Source: Clostridia bacterium (GTDB taxonomy: Bacteria > Bacillota > Clostridia > Oscillospirales > CAG-272). From it: DNA of 5,918 nucleotides. The notes beneath the pieces were generated by a model. That model ran no database searches. It was given only the letters and a program-made list of their open reading frames with translations, and was not told the origin of the DNA. The stretch covers positions 1 through 5,918 of the forward strand of contig JAGDCE010000237.1 in assembly GCA_017958705.1 (NCBI GenBank). Direction: 5' to 3'. Of the stretch, positions 1 to 5,918 are shown in pieces. Each line of letters begins with the position of its first letter. Within the stretch, counting starts at the first letter, position 1. The position numbers and the translations under genes were made by a program.

Positions 1-20
1 AAACGGTTTAAAATCCGTTT
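1..20. repeat. Short inverted repeat upstream of the sigma factor gene
   Basis: The sequence shows AAACGG (1-6) and its exact reverse complement CCGTTT (15-20) around an 8-base AT-rich loop. The right arm is followed by GATTTTG. The left arm starts at the window edge, so the stem may be longer. It could be the end of a terminator for a gene further left, or an operator-like site, since it lies about 44 bases before the sigma start codon. A 6-base stem is short enough to arise by chance, so the call is weak. Confidence 0.3.
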
Positions 21-63
21 GATTTTGCGTCTTATTGTATGAAAACAGAAAAAGGAGGATGTT

Positions 64-603
64 ATGTCGGCTGACGAATACATAATAAAGCTGTTTTTTG
101 ACCGTGACCGGCGCGCCATTGAGGAAGCGGAAAAAAAGTACGGCAAATATCTTTTGACTGTTGCATTCAATATACTGCACAACGAACAGGACGGCGAGGA
201 GTGCGTGAACGACACGTACTTATCCGCGTGGAACACCATACCGCCGGAAAACCCCGCGTCGCTCAAACGGTATCTTTGCAGTATGGTAAGAAATCACGCA
301 ATATCAAAATACAGAAGTGAAAACGCGCAGAAACGCGGGGGAGCGACGCTCTGCATCGACGAGCTTGACGACCTTGCGGCGCCGGAGGACGATTCCGCCG
401 AAATAAGACGGGCGCTTGACGAATTTTTAAGATCGTCGGACCCGAAAGATATGACGGTATTCGTCTACAGGTATTATTATATGTACCCCGTTGATAAGAT
501 CGCGGAGCATTACCGCGTATCCGTACAGGCGATATATAAAATACTTGACAGGATGAAAAAGAAACTGCGCGAGAAGCTTCGTAAGGAGGGAATAACCGTA
601 TGA
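64..603 (+). CDS. ECF-type (sigma-70 family) RNA polymerase sigma factor
   Basis: This is an alternative sigma factor that would direct core RNA polymerase to a small set of promoters. Its 179 residues match the usual two-domain ECF size. Region 2 lies at about residues 26-86 and includes EECVNDTYLSAWNTIPP (45-61) and RNHAISKYR (76-84), the core-binding and -10 recognition part typical of clostridial ECF factors. An acidic linker (about 98-112) leads to region 4 at about 112-172. Its helix-turn-helix, from KIAEHYRVSVQAIYKIL (145-161), should bind the -35 element, and the tail is very basic. There is no region 1 or 3. The ATG start is supported by AAGGAGG at 52-58, five bases before it. The stop overlaps the start of the next gene, a membrane protein, an arrangement typical of a sigma factor with its regulator. 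Region 4 reads VQAIYKIL where many relatives have SESKVKSML-like sequence. Target promoters and inducing signal cannot be read from the sequence. Confidence 0.93.
   Translation: MSADEYIIKLFFDRDRRAIEEAEKKYGKYLLTVAFNILHNEQDGEECVNDTYLSAWNTIPPENPASLKRYLCSMVRNHAISKYRSENAQKRGGATLCIDELDDLAAPEDDSAEIRRALDEFLRSSDPKDMTVFVYRYYYMYPVDKIAEHYRVSVQAIYKILDRMKKKLREKLRKEGITV
583..590 (+). promoter_or_regulatory. Strong ribosome binding site for the membrane partner gene
   Basis: AAGGAGGG lies inside the last codons of the sigma gene, nine bases before the ATG at 600. It fixes that start, which shares ATGA with the sigma stop codon. A strong site of its own together with the overlap suggests that the two proteins are translated from one mRNA, both coupled and independently initiated. 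Confidence 0.85.
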
Positions 604-2042
604 AAAAGGACATAATGTCATATTGCGGCGACGAGATCTTAGACGCCGCCGATAAAAACTGGAACAGCGCAGTAAATAAACCTAAATCCGGTCGTGTGGC
701 CTTTATTGCCGCCGCGGCGCTTATCGGCGCGGCGCTGATCGCCGTGTTCGCCGTCGCCATGTCGATGAGAAACAGCGTGACGCCTCCGCCCGAAACGACG
801 CACGTTACGGATAGCGGGACGGAAGACGATAATTCCGTAAGATACAACGAATCCGGTTTCGGTCTGATATTCACAAAATCAAAAGGTACGGACAGCATAT
901 ACGTCGTCTCGGGAACTGCGGGCGGCAGCGGCGCGGAAACGGCTCCTCCCGCGATCGAATTCCGTGTCGGAGGAATAATTGTAAAGGTCAGGCAGAAAAG
1001 CGTGCACAGCGACACGTTTACAGGTTTGAACGGCGGAACGAAATACCGTCTTATGAGCTTTGACGTGCTTGACGTCGTACGCGGCGAAAACGTGCCGGAT
1101 ACGATACTGTATCTTGTGCCCGAATACTATTCAGTCGATATGAGCAGATATGATTTCCTCTACATGTCGCTTATGCAAAGAGGCTTTGAGGGCTTTTTGA
1201 TGAAGGACGTGACGACAAACGAGCTGTGCGAGTTTCAGTCGCCAGTATTTGTAACGTCGTGGGAGAACCCTTCGCTCGGTGACGTGATAGCGTTTAACGA
1301 CGGCGTATTTGACGAAAGTCTGTGGCAGAACGACAAATGGCTTTTCGGCTATCAGTTTGCGCGGATGATGCTTGAGCACAGCTCCGACGAGCTCGTCGTA
1401 AAAAGAGGCTGCACGGAGCAGTATATGCTTGACAGGATCGAGGAAAAGATCGGCGAGCTCCAGATTTCCGAAAAAGACGCGCCGACCGTGTTTTACGCGG
1501 CGACCGCGCCGGATGAGCTGAAGACGGCGCTCGAATATGCAAAAAACGGCACGTTCAGGTGTGAAATGTACGGCAAAAACGTATCGTTTCAGAGATATAT
1601 AAACGGCTGTCCGACAAACGAGAGCTTTTATATCTGGCTCGGCGACAATACGGTCAACTACGGAAACGTGTCGTATTCCGGGACGGATATGAACGGGCTC
1701 TACGATCTTGGAACGGAGGTCGAGCGCATATCGGCGCAGTTTAAGGAAAACATACCAAAACCGCCGCATTTCGATCCCGGTAAAAAGGAGCTTTTATCGC
1801 TGAAAGTCGAGGGATATTACAACAAGACGGATGACGGTGTGCTGCAGTTCATAACGACGACCTGGACGTATATCGCGCGCGATGATCATGCGCTCTATTA
1901 TGATCAGATGTTCACCGTTTATGAAAACGGAAAGACAAGGCAGATAAGCAGGCAGGAACTGTCAGATCTCCTCGGCTATGAAGCCGGTATCCTCGGAGAA
2001 AGCTACACTTACGGCGAAGGCGTTGTGATGCCGATGTACTGA
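600..2042 (+). CDS. Single-pass membrane protein, candidate anti-sigma factor or sensor
   Basis: I do not recognise a named family for this 480-residue protein. Residues 1-31 are hydrophilic and probably cytoplasmic, with DEILDAADKNW (11-21) resembling the short N-termini of clostridial proteins encoded beside ECF sigma factors. Residues 33-55 form one alanine- and isoleucine-rich membrane helix. A Pro/Thr/Ser/Asp-rich linker follows (about 58-80), then about 400 residues expected outside the membrane. Within these, residues about 120-175 have alternating hydrophobic strands, with VLDVVRGENVPDTILYLVP (156-174) resembling the beta-rich 'vlkG...ti.l' pattern of many secreted Firmicutes proteins. 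I see no catalytic motif, cell-wall anchor or lipobox. Four cysteines fall in the exterior part (210, 271, 321, 337). The gene overlaps the sigma gene by four bases, so the simplest inference is that the N-terminus holds the sigma factor and the exterior part senses an envelope signal. It could instead be a sigma-regulated envelope protein without anti-sigma activity. Confidence 0.7.
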   Translation: MKKDIMSYCGDEILDAADKNWNSAVNKPKSGRVAFIAAAALIGAALIAVFAVAMSMRNSVTPPPETTHVTDSGTEDDNSVRYNESGFGLIFTKSKGTDSIYVVSGTAGGSGAETAPPAIEFRVGGIIVKVRQKSVHSDTFTGLNGGTKYRLMSFDVLDVVRGENVPDTILYLVPEYYSVDMSRYDFLYMSLMQRGFEGFLMKDVTTNELCEFQSPVFVTSWENPSLGDVIAFNDGVFDESLWQNDKWLFGYQFARMMLEHSSDELVVKRGCTEQYMLDRIEEKIGELQISEKDAPTVFYAATAPDELKTALEYAKNGTFRCEMYGKNVSFQRYINGCPTNESFYIWLGDNTVNYGNVSYSGTDMNGLYDLGTEVERISAQFKENIPKPPHFDPGKKELLSLKVEGYYNKTDDGVLQFITTTWTYIARDDHALYYDQMFTVYENGKTRQISRQELSDLLGYEAGILGESYTYGEGVVMPMY

Positions 2043-2081
2043 AAACGTAAAAACCGGGCTGCCGCGTACACGGAATATAAC

Positions 2082-2120
2082 AAAAACACGGTGCATCCGC
2101 ACCGTGTTTTTTTTGTTTTT
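2082..2120. terminator. Rho-independent, probably bidirectional terminator between convergent genes
   Basis: ACACGGTGC (2086-2094) pairs perfectly with GCACCGTGT (2099-2107) around the tetraloop ATCC. The A-run at 2082-2085 can extend the stem with Ts at 2108-2111. On the + strand the stem runs into eight Ts (2107-2114), a G and five more Ts, which is a strong terminator for the sigma/membrane-protein unit. Read on the - strand, the five As at 2082-2086 give five Us, so the same hairpin can end the rpoBC transcript. The rpoC stop codon is only about 15 bases from the hairpin. No other gene or site is seen in the 83-base gap. Confidence 0.9.
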
Positions 2121-2125
2121 ACCGA

Positions 2126-5100
2126 TCAGTTGTCGTCAGGGCTGAAAGAAGTCTCTTTCGGCTCGTCGTCGGGCGTGAGCTTTTCCACCTCGATATTGCG
2201 GTATCTTTCCATACCGGTACCGGCGGGGATGAGCTTGCCTATGATGACGTTTTCCTTAAGACCTTCGAGGCGGTCGATCTTGCCTCTGATCGCGGCGTCG
2301 GTCAGGACCTTCGTGGTCTCCTGGAACGACGCGGCGGACAGGAACGATTCGGTGAGCAGCGCCGCCTTGGTGATACCGAGCAGTACCGGCGAGCAGACGG
2401 CTTTCATCAGCGTGACTTCGCCCGCGTCGATGCGCTTCTGTATCTCCTCGTTCGCCGTCTCGAATTCCGAAACGTCGACCTGAGTGCCGGAGAGCAGGCT
2501 CGTGTCGCCGGCGTCCTCGACCTTGACTTTCCTGGTCATCTGACGGGTGATGACCTCGATGTGCTTGTCGTTTATATCAACGGACTGGTCGCGGTAAACT
2601 CTCTGTACCTCGGTTATGATATAATCATATACCGCGGTGAGGCCTTTCGTCGCGAGTATGTCGGCCGGGGCCATGTTGCCTTCGGAGAGCGGATCGCCCT
2701 TCAGGACGTAGTCGCCTTCCTTGACCTTCAGCGCCATTATGTTCGGCACTGCGAGCATCGAGGATTCGCCGTCTTCACCAGTGATCGTGACGTTTCTCGA
2801 ACGTCTCGTTTCGGAGATCGAAACGGTACCGTCGCGGTCCGCGAGCACGGCAGTTTTCTTCGGTTTGCGGGCTTCGAACAGCTCTTCGACTCTGGGAAGA
2901 CCCTGAGTGATGTCGGAGCCGGCGATACCGCCCGTGTGGAACGTTCTCATCGTAAGCTGAGTACCCGGTTCACCTATGGACTGAGCGGCGATTATACCGA
3001 CTGCCTCGCCTATGGTGACGGGCTTGGAGGTCGCGAGATTCATGCCGTAGCAGTGAGCGCAGACGCCGTTCTTCGCGTGGCATTTCAGCGTCGTTCTGAC
3101 GGTGAGCCTGTTGATGCCGGCGGAGATGATCCTGTCGCAGATCTTGTCTGTCATCATCTTGTTCGCGCCGATTATGACTTCGCCTGTCGCCGGATCGACG
3201 ACGGGTTCTATCGTGAACCTTCCGAGGATCCTCTCCTTGAACGATTCGATGACTTCGTTGCCGTTCTTTATCTCGTATACGTCGATACCTTCGGTCGAGC
3301 CGCAGTCAGTCTCGGTTATGATGACCTCCTGCGAAACGTCGACGAGACGTCTGGTGAGGTAACCGGAGTCGGCGGTACGCAGAGCCGTGTCGGCAAGGGA
3401 TTTTCTCGAGCCGCGGGCGCCGATGAAGTAGTCCAGAACGTTTATACCTTCACGGAAATTCGATTTTATCGGTATTTCCATCGTCTTACCGTTCGTCGCG
3501 TACATAAGTCCGCGCATACCGGCAAGCTGACGCATCTGCTTTATGGAGCCTCGGGCGCCGGAATCCGACATCATCTTTATCGGGTTGTACGGGTCGAGCG
3601 CCGCCTGCAGGGCGTCCGTTACGTCGTTGGTGGTCTTCGTCCACGTCTCAACGACCTTTTTGTATCTTTCTTCCTCGGAGATCATACCGTCGTTGAAGAA
3701 CTCGGTCAGCTGAGCGACCTTTGCTTCCGCTTCCGCGAGAAGCGCTTTCTTCTGCTTCGGTATCGTCATGTCGGGGACCGCTATCGAGAGCGAGCTCCTC
3801 GTCGAATACTTGAAGCCCATCGCCTTGATGGCGTCGAGCACGGTCGCCGTTTCGGAGCTGCCGTGCAGCTTGATGCAGCGGTCGACTATCTTTGAAAGAG
3901 CGCCCTTTGTCGCAACGAAGGTGATCTCGAGCGTAAGCTTGTTTTCGGGTTTGCTGCGGTCGACCCAGCCGAGATCCTGCGGGATCGGTTTGTTGAATAT
4001 GAGTCTGCCGAGCGTGCATTCAATGATACCGGTGAACGTCTCGCCGTTCACGGTGCGGGTCACCCTGACCTTTATGGGCGTGTGCAGGCTTATTACCTTG
4101 TTTTCATAAGCCATCATCGCCTCGTCTTCAGACAAGAACATCTTGTTTCTGCCGAGCAGGGATTCCTCGTAGAATTTAATGGTGTACGCGCCGTATCTGT
4201 CGTCCTGCTCGGGTATGTTTCCTCCGTGAGCTTCTTTATAAGCGACGTATTCGTCAAGCTCCGCGTCGGTAGCGGCGAGCGTCAGATAGTAGGAACCGAG
4301 AACCATGTCCTGTGAAGGAACCGCAACGGCTTTACCGTCGGCGGGCTTCAGCAGGTTGGACGCGGAGAGCATCAGGAAGCGGGCTTCCGCCTGTGCCTCT
4401 GCGGACAGCGGAACGTGTACGGGCATCTGGTCGCCGTCGAAGTCGGCGTTGAATGCCGAGCAAACGAGCGGATGAAGCTTTATCGCGCGGCCGTCTACGA
4501 GCACGGGCTCGAAAGCCTGGATCGACAGACGGTGAAGCGTAGGCGCGCGGTTGAGCAGAACGGGATGCTCTTTTATAACGTTCTCAAGGCAGTCCCAGAC
4601 GTAGGAGTCGACACGGTCGACTTTCTTTTTCGCGTCCTTTATGTTTGTCGCCTTCTGCGTCTCGACGAGGCGCTTCATGACGAACGGCTTGAACAGTTCG
4701 AGAGCCATTTCTTTAGGCAGACCGCACTGATAGATCCTCAGCTCGGGTCCGACGACAATAACCGAACGTCCGGAGTAGTCGACGCGTTTGCCGAGCAGGT
4801 TCTGACGGAAACGTCCCTGCTTGCCGCGGAGCATCTCGGAAAGGGATTTCAGCGGTCTGTTGCTCGGACCGGTGACGGGCTTGCCGCGTCTGCCGTTGTC
4901 TATCAGAGCGTCAACGGCTTCCTGCAGCATCCTTTTTTCATTCCTTATTATTATCTCGGGAGCGTCGAGCTCGATGAGCTTTCTCAGTCTGTTGTTCCTG
5001 TTGATAACGCGCCTGTAAAGGTCGTTCAGGTCGGACGTGGCGAATCTGCCGCCGTCCAACTGGAGCAGAGGACGGAGATCCGGCGGGATGACGGGAACGA

Positions 5101-5797
5101 CGTCGAGGATCATCCATTCGGGCTTGTTGCCGGATTTGCGGAACGCTTCGGCAACGTCAAGACGTTTGATGAGCTTGACTTTCTTCTGACCGGTCGCGGT
5201 CTGAAGCTCGGCCTTGAGGCTTTCGCACAGCGCGTCGACGTCAAGCGCTTGAAGCAGTTCCTTTATCGCCTCGGCGCCCATGCCGACTCTGAAGTCGTCG
5301 TCGTACTTTTCGAGTTCTTTGCGGTATTCCGCTTCGGAGAGCGGCTGCATCACGTGCAGCGTCTGGGAAGCGAACTGACCGACCTCGAGCACGATGTACT
5401 GACCGAAGTACAACACCTTGTCAAGCGGTCTCTGCGAGATGTCGAGCAGTGTCGCCATTCTCGACGGGATAGCTCTGAAATACCAGATGTGAGACACGGG
5501 GGTAGCCAGTTCTATGTGGCCCATCCTCTCACGTCTGACCTTTTTCTGCGTGACCTCAACGTGGCACTTCTCGCAGATCTTGCCTTTATAGCGGACTCTC
5601 TTGTACTTTCCGCACAGACATTCCCAGTCTTTCGTCGGACCGAAGATCTTTTCGCAGAAAAGACCGTCGCGCTCGGCTTTCAGAGTACGGTAGTTTATCG
5701 TTTCGGGCTTGAGCACTTCGCCGTATGACCACGAGCGGATCATATCGGGAGACGCAAGACCGATCTTTATTGAATCAAATACATTCTTCTCTAACAT
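2126..5797 (-). CDS. rpoC: DNA-directed RNA polymerase subunit beta'
   Basis: This is the largest core subunit of RNA polymerase; with beta it forms the catalytic cleft. All 1223 residues are present, slightly longer than typical Firmicutes beta'. In order: the first zinc site with C60, C62, C75 and C78; the sigma-binding clamp helices (about 258-305); the switch/lid region with KGRF-type sequence GKQGRFRQNLLGKRVDYSGR (325-344); the catalytic NADFDGDQ (450-457), whose D452, D454 and D456 bind magnesium; SGARGS (746-751); the bridge helix (about 787-824); the second zinc site C832, C906, C913 and C916; the trigger loop QLTMRTFHTGG (947-957) with catalytic H954; and the C-terminal block ENVIIGKLIPAGTGM (182-196 after residue 1000). 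There is no SI3 insertion after the trigger loop. The MLEKNVFDSI start matches the family start. It lies 20 bases after the rpoB stop, with only a weak GGGG site before it, suggesting cotranscription and coupled translation. Oddities: an extra loop at about 508-550, P459 after the catalytic motif, and an altered bridge-helix hinge (793-800). Confidence 0.99.
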   Translation of the reverse strand: MLEKNVFDSIKIGLASPDMIRSWSYGEVLKPETINYRTLKAERDGLFCEKIFGPTKDWECLCGKYKRVRYKGKICEKCHVEVTQKKVRRERMGHIELATPVSHIWYFRAIPSRMATLLDISQRPLDKVLYFGQYIVLEVGQFASQTLHVMQPLSEAEYRKELEKYDDDFRVGMGAEAIKELLQALDVDALCESLKAELQTATGQKKVKLIKRLDVAEAFRKSGNKPEWMILDVVPVIPPDLRPLLQLDGGRFATSDLNDLYRRVINRNNRLRKLIELDAPEIIIRNEKRMLQEAVDALIDNGRRGKPVTGPSNRPLKSLSEMLRGKQGRFRQNLLGKRVDYSGRSVIVVGPELRIYQCGLPKEMALELFKPFVMKRLVETQKATNIKDAKKKVDRVDSYVWDCLENVIKEHPVLLNRAPTLHRLSIQAFEPVLVDGRAIKLHPLVCSAFNADFDGDQMPVHVPLSAEAQAEARFLMLSASNLLKPADGKAVAVPSQDMVLGSYYLTLAATDAELDEYVAYKEAHGGNIPEQDDRYGAYTIKFYEESLLGRNKMFLSEDEAMMAYENKVISLHTPIKVRVTRTVNGETFTGIIECTLGRLIFNKPIPQDLGWVDRSKPENKLTLEITFVATKGALSKIVDRCIKLHGSSETATVLDAIKAMGFKYSTRSSLSIAVPDMTIPKQKKALLAEAEAKVAQLTEFFNDGMISEEERYKKVVETWTKTTNDVTDALQAALDPYNPIKMMSDSGARGSIKQMRQLAGMRGLMYATNGKTMEIPIKSNFREGINVLDYFIGARGSRKSLADTALRTADSGYLTRRLVDVSQEVIITETDCGSTEGIDVYEIKNGNEVIESFKERILGRFTIEPVVDPATGEVIIGANKMMTDKICDRIISAGINRLTVRTTLKCHAKNGVCAHCYGMNLATSKPVTIGEAVGIIAAQSIGEPGTQLTMRTFHTGGIAGSDITQGLPRVEELFEARKPKKTAVLADRDGTVSISETRRSRNVTITGEDGESSMLAVPNIMALKVKEGDYVLKGDPLSEGNMAPADILATKGLTAVYDYIITEVQRVYRDQSVDINDKHIEVITRQMTRKVKVEDAGDTSLLSGTQVDVSEFETANEEIQKRIDAGEVTLMKAVCSPVLLGITKAALLTESFLSAASFQETTKVLTDAAIRGKIDRLEGLKENVIIGKLIPAGTGMERYRNIEVEKLTPDDEPKETSFSPDDN

Positions 5798-5803
5798 GTT
5801 ATT

Positions 5804-5810
5804 ACCCCGT
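5804..5810 (-). promoter_or_regulatory. Weak ribosome binding site of rpoC
   Basis: Read on the - strand, the rpoB-rpoC gap is CGGAAAAACGGGGTAATAAC followed by the ATG. The only purine-rich candidate is ACGGGGT, with four Gs about eight bases before the start. This is a poor match to AGGAGG and contrasts with the strong sites of the two left-hand genes. Translation of rpoC probably depends partly on ribosomes arriving from rpoB, which is inference. Confidence 0.45.
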
Positions 5811-5817
5811 TTTTCCG

Positions 5818-5918
5818 TTAATCTTCGTCATCGTAAAGATCGTCATCATCGGAGACCTCTTTTTCATAGCCTTCGTCCGTAAAGGTATCCTCGTCGGATA
5901 CGGTGTACGAATCGGCGG
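5818..5918 (-). CDS. rpoB: DNA-directed RNA polymerase subunit beta, C-terminal tail (partial)
   Basis: An open frame enters from the right edge and stops at TAA (5818-5820), 20 bases before rpoC. The 32 complete codons encode a very acidic, flexible tail: 16 of 32 residues are Asp or Glu, only one is Lys, and it ends DDDDLYDDED. Many Firmicutes beta subunits carry an acidic, poorly conserved extension after the conserved C-terminal domain. The position directly before rpoC on the same strand, with a short gap, makes rpoB by far the likeliest identity. The conserved beta core lies outside the window, so the call rests on operon position and tail composition rather than on a diagnostic motif. 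Confidence 0.88.
   Translation of the reverse strand, partial: ADSYTVSDEDTFTDEGYEKEVSDDDDLYDDED

Noticed and set aside
1..63. Promoter for the sigma factor gene
   Set aside because: TTTAAA at 7-12 and TTGATT at 19-24 could be -35-like, but no good -10 lies at 16-18 bases from either, and the ECF-like CGTC at 28-31 lacks a correctly spaced -35. No promoter is called.
263..1015. Open frame of 250 codons on the - strand crossing the sigma/membrane-protein junction
   Set aside because: It is antisense to two well-supported genes and has no family resemblance or plausible start site.
2091..2483. Open frame of 130 codons on the + strand starting in the terminator hairpin
   Set aside because: Its start lies within the terminator stem and its body is antisense to the rpoC C-terminal coding sequence; the Ser-rich product is a shadow.
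2561..3895. Open frame of 444 codons on the + strand opposite rpoC
   Set aside because: It is antisense to the bridge helix, trigger loop and zinc-site coding sequence, shows low-complexity Arg/Val/Asp composition and no recognisable domain. It is a shadow frame.
4081..4280. Possible frameshift or foreign segment in rpoC at the extra loop
   Set aside because: The reading frame is continuous and conserved beta' sequence resumes in frame on both sides, so an in-frame insertion is the better explanation.
4415..5728. Long open frame of 437 codons on the + strand opposite rpoC
   Set aside because: It lies wholly antisense to highly conserved rpoC sequence, has no convincing ribosome binding site, and its product is rich in Val, Arg and Phe as expected from the reverse complement of Clostridia codon use. 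It is a shadow frame.

Overview
The window looks like a chromosomal segment of a Firmicutes (Bacillota) bacterium, most likely an uncultured member of class Clostridia. The reasons are AGGAGG-type ribosome binding sites, a clostridial-type ECF sigma factor whose gene overlaps that of a membrane partner, and a beta' subunit that lacks the large SI3 trigger-loop insertion of Proteobacteria. The genus cannot be fixed from the sequence alone, and the placement is inference. Base composition is moderate and similar in both halves, and nothing points to recent transfer or a mobile element.

The layout is two convergent units. The left unit, on the + strand, is an ECF sigma factor gene (64..603) and a single-pass membrane protein gene (600..2042). 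They overlap by the four bases ATGA, and a strong AAGGAGGG site lies inside the end of the sigma gene. The membrane protein has a short cytoplasmic N-terminus, one membrane segment and a large exterior part, so it is a candidate anti-sigma factor or sensor for the sigma factor. This rests on gene arrangement and topology, not on a recognised domain.

The right unit, on the - strand, is the end of the RNA polymerase operon: the acidic C-terminal tail of rpoB (cut by the window edge), a 20-base gap, and a complete rpoC (2126..5797, 1223 residues). rpoC ends against the left unit. The 83-base gap between the two stop codons holds a GC-rich hairpin with a T-run on one side and an A-run on the other, which could terminate both transcripts. 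The usual Firmicutes order, in which rpsL-rpsG-fusA follow rpoC, is therefore broken here.

Most of the window is conserved housekeeping sequence, and I see no multi-gene novel system. The points worth a second look are inside rpoC: an apparent insertion of about 35 residues after the catalytic region, several changes in the otherwise nearly invariant N-terminal hinge of the bridge helix, and a proline just after the catalytic NADFDGDQM motif. The exterior domain of the sigma factor's partner is also unrecognised.
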